NCBI RefSeq assembly: GCF_047495495.1
Contig: NZ_CP179930.1
Span: 1,736,001-1,800,000 of the forward strand
Direction of reading: 5' to 3'
DNA: 64,000 bases
DNA from: Zymobacter sp047495495
Lineage (GTDB): Bacteria; Pseudomonadota; Gammaproteobacteria; Pseudomonadales; Halomonadaceae
This document shows positions 8,379 to 16,327 of the stretch, piece after piece; position 1 is the stretch's first letter; every line of letters starts with the position of its first letter. A program made the translations under genes and the position numbers. The notes beneath the pieces were generated by a model, which saw only the letters and a list, made by a program, of their open reading frames with translations, did no database searches and was not told the origin of the DNA.

Positions 8379-9875
8379 ATGTCTATCCCCATGAGTAACA
8401 TCATCAGCATGTTGCCCGGCGTCATCGCGGCGGCCGGTAACGCGCTGAACCTGAACGGCGTCTTTCTGACCCAATCCACCAAGGTGCCCGCCCGTACCGC
8501 GCCGTACTTTGGCTCCGCCGATGCCGTCGGCGACTACTTCGGCTATGACGCTGATGAGTATGCCGCTGCTGTGGCGTACTTCACTGCCGACGACAACAAA
8601 CAGGCCGTGCCGGGACGCGTATACTTCTTTCACTACGCGACGGCGTCCACTGCGGCGAGTCTCTCTAGCGGCAGCCTCGCCGATATGACCGTCGACAAAC
8701 TCAAAGAGGTCAACGGATTTATCAGCGTTCTTGTCGATGGCACTGAGAAGCGCGTCGAGAATCTTGATTTATCCGCGGCCACCTCATTTATCAACGCTGC
8801 CGCCCTGCTCTCCGATGCCCTGAAAGCCAACGTCAGCTACGACACCACCCGTAAGTGCTTCGTGGTTACATCTGGCACTACAGGTACCAAATCCACACTG
8901 GCCTATGCCATGGGAGCGGGTGCCGACACTCTGAAACTCAGTTCTGGCTCGGGGGCGGTACTGGCCGCACAGGGTACCGACGCCGACACGCCGAACACGG
9001 CGATGACTGCGCTCGGACATATCACTCAAGCATGGGCCACCTTCACCACCATGTGGGAGCCCACCAAGGAAGAGAAACTCGGCTTTACAGCATGGTCGGG
9101 TGCGCAAAACAACCGCTTCCTGTATGTGGCGTGGGATACAGATGCCAATGCGTTCGTTGCCAACGATACGAGCTGCTTCGGTGCCCAGATCAAGGCCAAC
9201 AAAGCGGCAGGCGTTGTTGCGCTGGCAGGTGAAGCCTCTCAGCTGGCCCAGCTGCGCAAGGTGGCGGCCTTCTTGATGGGTGCGATCGCATCCACTGACT
9301 ACGACCGTACCAACGGCCGCAAATCGCTGGCCTTCAAGTCCCAGTCCGGTCTTGCTGCCATCGTCACTGACGCTTCTAAGGCAGCCACAGCGATTGCCAA
9401 TGGCTACAACATCTATGGCGCATACGCCACCGCGCAAGACAGCTTCAATTGGCTATATCCCGGCACAATCCCCGGCAAGTTCAACACTATTTCCGCTTAC
9501 GTGAACCAGATCTGGCTCAACGCTCAGATCCAGTACGCGCTGGCGGTGCTGATTAGCCAGGTCAACAGCGTGCCGTTCAATACTGACGGCGATGGCCTGA
9601 TCGAAGCGGCGGTGCTTGATGCCCTCAATACGGGCGTGAACGCAGGCGTGATTCGTAAAGGTGTGTCGCTGAGCGAGTCGCAGAAGCAGCAGTTGTTCAA
9701 TGCGATCGGCCGCGACGTATCGAGCGCGATGGAAGCCAAAGGCTACATCTTCATCCCGGGCTGCTCCACGGCCTCGGCGGCCCAGCGCACCGACGGCATC
9801 ATCAAGCCCGCGCTCTACTATAACGATGGCGGCGAAGTGCGCTCCATCTCCATGACCTCTACAGCCGTGCTCTAA
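8379..9875 (+). CDS. Contractile tail sheath protein (DUF3383)
   Basis: 498 residues resembling DUF3383 sheath proteins. It starts with a short SNIISMLPGVIAAAG segment, carries a decorated middle region and ends with GYIFIPGCSTASAAQRTDGIIKPALYYNDGGEVRSISMTSTAVL, typical of the sheath core that wraps the tube. Its presence shows the tail is contractile. A clear AAGGAG precedes the start and the tube gene follows. Confidence 0.88.
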   Translation: MSIPMSNIISMLPGVIAAAGNALNLNGVFLTQSTKVPARTAPYFGSADAVGDYFGYDADEYAAAVAYFTADDNKQAVPGRVYFFHYATASTAASLSSGSLADMTVDKLKEVNGFISVLVDGTEKRVENLDLSAATSFINAAALLSDALKANVSYDTTRKCFVVTSGTTGTKSTLAYAMGAGADTLKLSSGSGAVLAAQGTDADTPNTAMTALGHITQAWATFTTMWEPTKEEKLGFTAWSGAQNNRFLYVAWDTDANAFVANDTSCFGAQIKANKAAGVVALAGEASQLAQLRKVAAFLMGAIASTDYDRTNGRKSLAFKSQSGLAAIVTDASKAATAIANGYNIYGAYATAQDSFNWLYPGTIPGKFNTISAYVNQIWLNAQIQYALAVLISQVNSVPFNTDGDGLIEAAVLDALNTGVNAGVIRKGVSLSESQKQQLFNAIGRDVSSAMEAKGYIFIPGCSTASAAQRTDGIIKPALYYNDGGEVRSISMTSTAVL

Positions 9876-9885
9876 GGAGTCATTT

Positions 9886-10323
9886 ATGGCGAGCAAGACC
9901 CTGACCTCAGCGAACTGCACGTTCTACCTGACGGTCGAGAATCTCTACACCACTCCGCGCAAGCTGGAAGGCTACGGCGCGGACAATATTTTCAGCACCG
10001 ACGCCGTGGACTTGGCCGAAACCGTCATGGGGGCCGATGGCGTCCTGCACGCCGGTAAAATCTTTGTCGAGACGCCGCAAGAGTTTCAGCTGATGCCCGA
10101 CAGCAACGGCTGCACGATCATGGAGAACTGGGTGCAGGCGCAGGAGACGGCCCGCGAGGTCTATCAGGCCAGTGCCACGTTCACGATCCCGTCGATCGGC
10201 AAAAAATACACCTGCACCAATGGCTTTCTGGTGCGTGCGCCCAAATTCCCTACCGCAGGTAAGATCCTGCAGGCGATGCCGTTCTCTATCAAATGGGGCA
10301 GCGTTACCGTGGAGGACGTGTAA
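9886..10323 (+). CDS. Tail tube protein
   Basis: 145 residues directly after the sheath gene. It has the two-beta-sheet pattern of myophage tube proteins: LTSANCTFYLTVENLYTTPRKLEGYGADNIFSTD, ETVMGADGVLHAG and an ending SIKWGSVTVEDV. It forms the inner tube pushed through the cell envelope on contraction. Strong AAGGAG upstream. The stop is followed immediately by the chaperone start. Confidence 0.85.
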   Translation: MASKTLTSANCTFYLTVENLYTTPRKLEGYGADNIFSTDAVDLAETVMGADGVLHAGKIFVETPQEFQLMPDSNGCTIMENWVQAQETAREVYQASATFTIPSIGKKYTCTNGFLVRAPKFPTAGKILQAMPFSIKWGSVTVEDV

Positions 10324-10737
10324 ATGGCACGCCGACAGACAACCTACACGATTGAAGGCGGCCGCGATAACGGCAAGACCTTCCTGTTGACGGAGATGGC
10401 CGCCGATCAGGCAGAACAGTTCGCGTGGAAAGTCGCATGTGCCGCCTACAATGGCGGCATGGGCATTCCCTACGACTTACTGAAATCCGGCTGGGCAGGC
10501 TTGGCGCACATTGGCCCGGGGCTACTGACGGCGATTCCGTACGAGGTACTGAAACCGCTACTTGATGACATGCTCCAATGCGTGAAGATCATCCCCGAGC
10601 CTAGCCGTCCCGGCACAACGCGGCCTTTTGACTACGCCGATATCGAAGAGGCCACGACGCTGCTGGCCCTACGTGCGGAGGTGTTCAAGCTGCACGTAAA
10701 TTTTTCCAACGCCGCCGAGAACTCGACCTCCGCCTGA
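10324..10737 (+). CDS. Tail assembly chaperone, zero-frame product
   Basis: 137 residues, mostly helical and acidic, between tube and tape-measure genes. Members of this class (lambda gpG-like) coat the tape measure during tail assembly. The start has GGAGG in the end of the tube gene. Near the 3' end a canonical slippery heptamer A-AAT-TTT (10698-10704) is in the correct frame, so this is the short product of a programmed frameshift pair. Confidence 0.82.
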   Translation: MARRQTTYTIEGGRDNGKTFLLTEMAADQAEQFAWKVACAAYNGGMGIPYDLLKSGWAGLAHIGPGLLTAIPYEVLKPLLDDMLQCVKIIPEPSRPGTTRPFDYADIEEATTLLALRAEVFKLHVNFSNAAENSTSA

Positions 10738-10943
10738 TCCCGCCCGCCCCCTACGCTAGCCAGCTTGCCGCTTACGAAAACGTACTGCCCAGCATTGCGG
10801 CGGTCGTCTCCGCACGTCTAGCGACCAAGGCGGAGCTCTCGACCACACTGGGCGTGCATGATCTGTATGAGCTGCTCGAGATTCTGCAGGTGGACAGCCA
10901 TAACGCCTATGTGGCCAACGATTACGCAAGGAGCCGCTCATGA
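10324..10943 (+). CDS. Tail assembly chaperone, -1 frameshift product
   Basis: Slippage by -1 at A-AAT-TTT (10698-10704) moves the ribosome into a frame that is open to a TGA at 10941-10943, giving a product of about 206 residues. The extension reads LDLRLIPPAPYASQLAAYEN ... HDLYELLEILQVDSHNAYVANDYA and looks like real protein. The TGA overlaps the tape-measure ATG as ATGA, which explains the otherwise unused 200 bp. This mirrors gpG/gpGT of lambda. The frame has no start of its own near its beginning, another sign that it is reached by slippage. Confidence 0.85.
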
Positions 10944-13354
10944 GCGACAACAACAACCAAATCGATTCGCTAACCGTTGGTCTTGGCCTTGACTCCAGTG
11001 ACTTCAAACGCGGCCAGCGAGAAATTGATGCAGGTCTTGAGCAGCTGGAACAAAGCGCTGACGATGCCGCCCATAGCGTAGATAACCTCGGCGATAAGGC
11101 GGGCGAAGCAGGTAACGCACTGAATGATCTTGGCGGCCAATCCGGTAATGCCACCAAAGGTGTCGAGGGCCTCGGTCAGTCTGCAGACAATACCTCTGAT
11201 AGCGTCGAAGACTTGGGTGATGCCGCCAAAGATACGGCCGAGAGCGTCGACGATATGGGCGACGCCGCTGGGGGTGCAGCTGACGACATCGAGGAGCTGG
11301 GTGACACCGCCCTAACGACGGCTGAAAAGATTGAGGAACTCCAAGAGCAAATCAAGGCACTTCAGGAAGATGCGGAAGACGCTGCCGATGAAATCGCCGA
11401 TCTACAGGACGAGTTGGACAACCTCAACCAGTCCAGCGGCAGAACCGGCCGCACGGTAGGCAGCCACTTCGATCAAGTCACCCGCTCGGTACGTGGGCTC
11501 GCCAACGAAGTGATGGGCCTGATGGCGCTCAACAAGATGGCTGGCGGCGGCTATGGAAACGCCGCCGGACAGGCCATTGAGAAAGACACGGCGATCAATC
11601 GTCAGGCGGAAAGCATCGGTATCGCCCCTTCACGGTTAAATGCATGGGGCAACGCGACCGAGCTTGAAGGGGGAACCGCCGAAGAAGGTCGCAATTTCCT
11701 GCAACGCATCAACGACGCCTTTGTCGGGCATACGATAGATGCACGCCAGATACCCGAGCTTTTGCTCAAGAACGTGAACTCCCGCAATCCTGACGGCTCA
11801 CAACGCGCTGTCAACGATATGGCGATCGATACCCTCGACGTTCTGTTCAACAAAGCTGACGAGCGACAGCGCTCGCTGATCATTCGCGACTTTTTTGGGG
11901 GCGGTGCAGGACTGACTCGCCTAGCGGGTATGGGGCACGCTGGTGTTGAGCAGGCCCTCTTGAAGGCAGAGCATCGTGCCAACCTGTCCAATCAAGATTT
12001 CCAGAACATTGATCAGTTCTCGCGTGCCCTTCGAGAGGCGCGTCAGAATGTCGAGGGTTTTGGTAACGGCCTGCTGTCGTGGACGGCAAAGGTCTTCGGC
12101 CCGTTCCTTGAAAACCTGAACAAAAACCACCCCGAGCTTGTCGGCGCAGGGGGGGCCGCACTGTCTGTGGGTGTACCGCTAGCAGGCATGGCCGTACTCA
12201 GAAAGTGGCTACCCGGCGCAAGAGCTGCGGGAGCGGGAGCCGGTGCTGGAGCAGGCGCTGCAGAGATTGCAGGGGGTGGCGCTCTGACGGGGGCAGCAGT
12301 AGCAGGAATAGCGACGGCCGGCCTTTTTTTGCCAGGCAACTTCTTTGAAGACAAGATCGAAAGTGACGACGAATTAATCAAGAATATCGGCGATATAGAT
12401 GATGACGGCACGCCTATAACAAGGCACGTATCACGCCCCAATGATACCTCTTGGAACAGCATCCCTCTGCAACGGCGCAAAGACATAATCGCCCAGCTGG
12501 ATAAGTATGCCGCACAAGGCCTAGACGTAGAGCAACAGATACGCACACTGCCCACCATAGCAGAGCAGCAAGCCGTTACAGACCACTATCGACGAATTCT
12601 ATGGTCAAAAACAGGTGGACAATCTGAGCTTGAGAATCAGCGTGAATTTGATCGTCAGCTAAAAGCTGCAGCACAACCCAAACCCTTAGAAGCTCCAGCG
12701 ACAACACCGCCTACACCACAAGCCAATATAACCACCACCGCACCCCATTCTTTCGAAGAAATGCAACAGCGCATCGTCTATCAGGAGTCGCGCGGGCAGG
12801 ATTACTGGCGCAGCGGCAAGAAAAAGGGCCAACCGGTCGTAAGCAAGGCGGGAGCCCGCTATAGCCGACAGGTCATGCCTGCAACGGCGCATGATCCGGG
12901 GTTTGGTATTCCTGCTGCACGCGATGAATCGCCGGAGGAATACAACCGTGTCGGCGACGCTCTAATGAAGGCACTTTACAGCTACTACAACGGTGACACC
13001 GACAAAGCGATGGCGGCCTACCACTCCGGCATGGGACGCGTGAATAAGTTGGTCGCCAATGCGGGCCGTAATGGCACTGATTGGCGGCAAGGCCTCGGGC
13101 CTAAAGGACGCGCCTATATTGGCTTCGATCCGCAGCAAATACCACAGCACCTGCTTAGCATGAACGACCCCGCCAATTACCCCGGCGTCCAGCAGGCCAT
13201 GATCCGCAACGACAACCGTCGAATCACCAACACCACACATATCGACACCTTGCAGGTCACCACCGCAGGCGGTAGCCCCGAAGCGATGGCGCGCGGTGCG
13301 CAGTCAGCGCTCCAGCGTCATCCGCTGGCGCTGAATGGATCAGACTATGCCTAA
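10940..13354 (+). CDS. Tape measure protein with C-terminal lytic transglycosylase-like domain
   Basis: 804 residues. The N-terminus begins with a strand (IDSLTVGLGLDSSDFKRG) typical of tape measures, then seven 14-residue repeats (residues 35-132) and coiled coil. A Gly/Ala-rich hydrophobic stretch lies near residues 400-470. The C-terminal region from about residue 605 has a lysozyme-like signature: YQESRG with candidate catalytic Glu616, then RYSRQVMPATAHDPGFGIP, matching the usual pattern of lytic transglycosylases. It sets tail length and probably opens peptidoglycan during DNA delivery. A strong AAGGAG precedes the ATG. Confidence 0.85.
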   Translation: MSDNNNQIDSLTVGLGLDSSDFKRGQREIDAGLEQLEQSADDAAHSVDNLGDKAGEAGNALNDLGGQSGNATKGVEGLGQSADNTSDSVEDLGDAAKDTAESVDDMGDAAGGAADDIEELGDTALTTAEKIEELQEQIKALQEDAEDAADEIADLQDELDNLNQSSGRTGRTVGSHFDQVTRSVRGLANEVMGLMALNKMAGGGYGNAAGQAIEKDTAINRQAESIGIAPSRLNAWGNATELEGGTAEEGRNFLQRINDAFVGHTIDARQIPELLLKNVNSRNPDGSQRAVNDMAIDTLDVLFNKADERQRSLIIRDFFGGGAGLTRLAGMGHAGVEQALLKAEHRANLSNQDFQNIDQFSRALREARQNVEGFGNGLLSWTAKVFGPFLENLNKNHPELVGAGGAALSVGVPLAGMAVLRKWLPGARAAGAGAGAGAGAAEIAGGGALTGAAVAGIATAGLFLPGNFFEDKIESDDELIKNIGDIDDDGTPITRHVSRPNDTSWNSIPLQRRKDIIAQLDKYAAQGLDVEQQIRTLPTIAEQQAVTDHYRRILWSKTGGQSELENQREFDRQLKAAAQPKPLEAPATTPPTPQANITTTAPHSFEEMQQRIVYQESRGQDYWRSGKKKGQPVVSKAGARYSRQVMPATAHDPGFGIPAARDESPEEYNRVGDALMKALYSYYNGDTDKAMAAYHSGMGRVNKLVANAGRNGTDWRQGLGPKGRAYIGFDPQQIPQHLLSMNDPANYPGVQQAMIRNDNRRITNTTHIDTLQVTTAGGSPEAMARGAQSALQRHPLALNGSDYA
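11042..11335 (+). repeat. Seven 42-bp (14-residue) tandem repeats inside the tape measure gene
   Basis: Residues 35-132 can be cut into seven units of exactly 14 residues, each with hydrophobic-Gly or Leu near position 2-3 and an acidic Val/Ile-Asp/Glu end (for example NLGDKAGEAGNALN, DLGDAAKDTAESVD, ELGDTALTTAEKIE). Units are diverged at DNA level but keep the period with no indel. Fourteen residues equals two heptads, so each unit may add a fixed length to a helical rod. Confidence 0.75.
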
Positions 13355-14141
13355 GATCAACTTTCCCAACGTCCCTATCGCAGAAGGCGTGCCAAATCTA
13401 GCGCGCTCTGCCTATGGCATCGCTCAGACATCAGGCACGACTGGCCGTGTGACAGGGCTGACAGGCGGGATGGCCGGTACGTTTCTAGGCCACTACCTGA
13501 ATGCCATGCTGGCCCCCACCTATGCCTTGCTCAATCAGCAGGACGAAAAGGTCATCGTGCCGGACGGGCCTGCGGAGTTTGAGATGAAAGGCGATGCCAG
13601 CGTATCGACCTACCCTGTCGAGCAAGGCGGCTTCCAGTCTTATAACAAGGTGGTCAATCCCGAAGACCTTAGCCTATCGCTGCTGTGCAACGGCCAAGGC
13701 CCGATGTCACACAAGGACTTCCTGAACACCTGTCATGAGCTGAAAAATGGCACCGACGTGATCAAACTGGTCACGCCGAAGTACGTGTACCCCTATGTCA
13801 CCTGCATTGGGATGAGCCATCAAACAACCGCCCGTAATGGCGTCACGCTGTTGAAGGTAAACCTCACGTTCAAAGAAGTACGCGTAACGGGAACGACCTC
13901 TTTTCCGAATGCCAAAAAGGACAGCGGCACGCCGATGCGTGAGGGTGGACAGAGTTCAGCACAAACGGTAGACACCAGCAGCCTCCCGCTGATCTTCGAC
14001 GGCTTCACATCACAGAATGGTGTCGTCACCAGCACAACAGTGAACGCCAACTGGCTTGACACGCTCACCAGCGGCTACGACCAGCTGAGCAAGTTTGACG
14101 ACACGGCTCAGCGCTTCTTCGGCAAACTGGGGATAGGATGA
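13347..14141 (+). CDS. Baseplate/tail protein (Dit-like N-terminal domain)
   Basis: 264 residues from MPKINFPNVP; an in-frame ATG at 13335 is also possible and neither has a strong ribosome site. The N-terminal region with VPNLARSAY, a Gly-rich hydrophobic middle and PVEQGGFQSYNKVVNPEDLSLSLLCNG followed by GMSHQTTARNGVTLLKVNLTFKEVRV resembles phage distal-tail (Dit-like) or baseplate-hub ring proteins. It overlaps the tape measure gene by 8 bp and the plug gene by 4 bp. Confidence 0.7.
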   Translation: MPKINFPNVPIAEGVPNLARSAYGIAQTSGTTGRVTGLTGGMAGTFLGHYLNAMLAPTYALLNQQDEKVIVPDGPAEFEMKGDASVSTYPVEQGGFQSYNKVVNPEDLSLSLLCNGQGPMSHKDFLNTCHELKNGTDVIKLVTPKYVYPYVTCIGMSHQTTARNGVTLLKVNLTFKEVRVTGTTSFPNAKKDSGTPMREGGQSSAQTVDTSSLPLIFDGFTSQNGVVTSTTVNANWLDTLTSGYDQLSKFDDTAQRFFGKLGIG

Positions 14142-14437
14142 ACGTACAGATCATACCGCTACAGCAAGTGCCCTCTCAGCAGTTCAGCATCAACCTCAAC
14201 AACCAACCCTGCACAATCAAAGTCCATCAGCGCGACGACCACGTCTACGTCGACCTGTACGCGAATGGTAAGGCTGTCGTGCTGGGCGCACTGGCACGGG
14301 ACCGCGTCGGCCTAACGCGGCATGCATACCTCCCCTTCAACGGAGAGCTACTGTTTGTTGATACGCGGGAGCGCGATGATCCGCGCTACACGGATTTCAG
14401 TGCAAGGTGGTCTCTGTTATATCTCTATGACAGCTAA
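14138..14437 (+). CDS. Baseplate plug protein (Pam3 gp18-like)
   Basis: 99 residues, beta-rich, with FSINLNNQPCTIKVHQRDDHVYVDLYANGKAVVLGALAR and a C-terminal ARWSLLYLYDS. This resembles the small baseplate plug proteins of Pam3-like myophages. It starts in an ATGA overlap with the previous gene. In a simple phage the hub gene would come next; here the PAAR-toxin cassette is inserted after it. Confidence 0.72.
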   Translation: MNVQIIPLQQVPSQQFSINLNNQPCTIKVHQRDDHVYVDLYANGKAVVLGALARDRVGLTRHAYLPFNGELLFVDTRERDDPRYTDFSARWSLLYLYDS

Positions 14438-14550
14438 CGCACGCCTTACCTGTCTTTTAAGACAGCTACCTCTATCGCTTACCCACATGATAAAAAAGCC
14501 TAAAAATACCAATCATGACAATAAGTTGTCTTTTAAAAAGAGGGTGGGCT
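14438..14550 (+). promoter_or_regulatory. Leader of the PAAR-toxin cassette with inverted repeats
   Basis: This 113-bp gap is AT-rich and unusual in an otherwise tightly packed operon. It holds a perfect palindrome CTGTCTT-TT-AAGACAG (14450-14465), an IR GACAA-TAAG-TTGTC (14517-14530), and a direct repeat TGTCTTTTAA at 14451-14460 and 14527-14536. No clear -35/-10 pair can be fixed by eye, but the layout suggests separate control of the cassette, typical of a moron. Confidence 0.45.
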
Positions 14551-15090
14551 ATGAACATAAAGGGATGGGTGCGTTTGGGAGATAAAGCTGCCTGCGGAGG
14601 TGCGGTGGTTGAAGGGTGCCAAAATGTTATCAGTCATGGTCGACCGTTGGCACATGTGGGATCAGCCATGGCCTGCCCCTTCGGATGTCGCATCATCGAA
14701 GGCGATGCCACAACAACCTTACCTAACCGCAGGAATGCCGTGCTTCACGGTCACCGTACGTCTATGGGTTGCCCTATCGTATCATCTCTCAACAACGTCA
14801 ATGGGCAAGGCACTTTGCCGGGAGAACCAATCGTCAATACATTCTATTCTGACCCCGGTAATCCACCGTCAGAAAAGACCGCTGGCGGCTGGCTGCCCGC
14901 GACACACGATGATCATTTCGTGATAGCCAACCCACATGGAGAGCCCATTCCCCACGTGCCCTATCGCATTCAGTTGGCAGATGGGCACATCGAAGAAGGC
15001 ATCTCTGATATGGAAGGCAAAACGCATATACTGGCCCAGACTCTCAGCGCCCAAGAGTTTCGCGTTTGGATCAAGGCACCGACGACATGA
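14551..15090 (+). CDS. PAAR-domain spike-tip protein with C-terminal extension
   Basis: 179 residues. I chose the ATG at 14551 (MNIKGWVRLGDKAACGG), preceded by AGAGGGTGGG, over one at 14515. Residues 1-80 form a PAAR domain: GDKAACGGAVVEG, HVGSAMACPFGC, ALLHGHR-like NAVLHGHRTSMGCPIVSS, with His and Cys residues placed to bind a metal at the cone tip. Residues 115-179 form a transthyretin-like beta domain (DDHFVIANPHGEPIPHVPYRIQLADGHIEEGISDMEGKTHI) seen on type VI VgrG/PAAR proteins. It probably caps the tail spike and carries the toxin encoded next. The stop overlaps the toxin start by 4 bp. Confidence 0.85.
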   Translation: MNIKGWVRLGDKAACGGAVVEGCQNVISHGRPLAHVGSAMACPFGCRIIEGDATTTLPNRRNAVLHGHRTSMGCPIVSSLNNVNGQGTLPGEPIVNTFYSDPGNPPSEKTAGGWLPATHDDHFVIANPHGEPIPHVPYRIQLADGHIEEGISDMEGKTHILAQTLSAQEFRVWIKAPTT

Positions 15091-15911
15091 ACTCTATAGA
15101 ACATAGTGAAGGTCAAGATACCTGGCGCTTAGTCGCCACAGGCACAACTACGCCTATCGAAGATAACACACCTAAAATCATTAACGTTTGTAACTGCCTA
15201 GAGCTAGGCTATTGGTGTGCTGAATATATCACGGGAGAAATGAAGAAAAATCCATTTACCCCAGAGGCCCAAAAAATCCGACGTCATTTAGAGAAATCAA
15301 CTTTTACATCAACATACAATCGATTGTCTTGGTGGAAAAAAGCACTTTATGCCGCATTTCCTAAAACAGGCTATCTTTCTACATCAGGAAAACACTATTC
15401 ATATGCTTGTTATCTATGGTATGAACAAGTTAGTTATAAAAAACCATGGGATCACAAAGTTTACTTGGGACAAGAGTTAAAAAGAATAACTATCGAAAAA
15501 AATATAAAAATATATAAAGATTCATGGGCGTGGAATAAAATAAACGGTCATGATTATTACTTTGACATCTGGTCTAATATTCATTATGGATATGTCGGGT
15601 ATCTTGTAGGTTTTAGTGAAGATGCTTTGAGACGCGGCGCCGCCCTAGCACAAGCCAGAAATGATATTTTTTCGAAAAAACACTATATTCAATATCATAA
15701 GGAAAACGAAGATATAATTGCCAGCATGGATGATGTTAATGATCAAATATCCATTAATATAGGCATTGAGCTTGCAAAAACAAAGCCGCCAGAAGAACTG
15801 CAGCTTTTTGATTTGCTTTTTAAAATAGAGTCTATTCCTGTTCCATGGGGAGGAACAAACGAAAACGATTCTAAATCTAAAAGGGTTCATGAATGTCAAC
15901 CAAAAAACTAG
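15087..15911 (+). CDS. Polymorphic toxin, type 44 (Ntox44)-like
   Basis: 274 residues from the ATG in the ATGA overlap. The C-terminal half resembles polymorphic toxin type 44: KKPWDHK (residues 118-124), DIWSNIHYGYVGYLVGFSEDALRRGAALAQA (160-190) and SMDDVNDQISINIGIELA (213-230), matching the family pattern of a PWD-K motif, a N-YG-G motif and a DD--DQ--I--GI motif. No signal peptide. Base composition is far more AT-rich than the phage genes around it, a sign of separate origin. The biochemical activity of the family is not certain to me. Delivery with the PAAR tip is inferred from gene order. Confidence 0.75.
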   Translation: MNSIEHSEGQDTWRLVATGTTTPIEDNTPKIINVCNCLELGYWCAEYITGEMKKNPFTPEAQKIRRHLEKSTFTSTYNRLSWWKKALYAAFPKTGYLSTSGKHYSYACYLWYEQVSYKKPWDHKVYLGQELKRITIEKNIKIYKDSWAWNKINGHDYYFDIWSNIHYGYVGYLVGFSEDALRRGAALAQARNDIFSKKHYIQYHKENEDIIASMDDVNDQISINIGIELAKTKPPEELQLFDLLFKIESIPVPWGGTNENDSKSKRVHECQPKN

Positions 15912-16276
15912 CCCTCTCCATGTGTGGAATAGTAATATTTATATTTTTATTATCTTATGGAATATATGGATTATTTTGTTTTTCTGGCGCAGAAATAAAA
16001 ATCAACTCTCCAAAAGACGGTGAAAGCGTTTTTATCAGATTATATGTTGATGGGAACTACTATGACAAAATGGGAGTATCTTCTGGAGAAATTCGTAGTT
16101 TAGGAATCGATAATGAGGAACTGGGAAAATGCTCCCATGAGGGAATAATGATTGTTATAGAAAAAAATAGCAGAGCAATATCAGGCCTAGAAAGAGACTG
16201 TAATTTTAGATATCTTGAGATACAATTAAACAAAAATGGAGAAATAATAGAAAATGAAACAAAAATAATAAAATAA
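15893..16276 (+). CDS. Putative membrane-anchored immunity protein
   Basis: 127 residues, overlapping the toxin gene by 19 bp, with AAGGG upstream. It has one N-terminal hydrophobic helix (about residues 6-29, LALSMCGIVIFIFLLSYGIYGLFCF) and then a strand-rich domain that would face the periplasm. I do not recognise the family. Position directly after the toxin and matching AT-rich composition suggest immunity. A periplasmic face would imply that the toxin acts in the periplasm, or that it is intercepted there; this is inference. Confidence 0.6.
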   Translation: MSTKKLALSMCGIVIFIFLLSYGIYGLFCFSGAEIKINSPKDGESVFIRLYVDGNYYDKMGVSSGEIRSLGIDNEELGKCSHEGIMIVIEKNSRAISGLERDCNFRYLEIQLNKNGEIIENETKIIK

Positions 16277-16286
16277 TTTTCATTAA

Positions 16287-16313
16287 AACCCTGCCGAGGG
16301 CGGGGGCTTTTAT
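16287..16313 (+). terminator. Terminator at the end of the toxin cassette
   Basis: CCCTGCC (16289-16295) pairs with GGCGGGG (16299-16305, one wobble) around a GAG loop, followed by a T-rich tail. It separates the AT-rich cassette from the hub gene and supports the idea of an independent transcription unit inside the baseplate operon. Confidence 0.6.
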
Positions 16314-16327
16314 TATCTGGAATTCCT

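Noticed and set aside
14515..14550. Upstream ATG for the PAAR protein
   Set aside because: The sequence in between is AT-rich leader with repeats; the later ATG has a good ribosome site and begins the PAAR domain directly.
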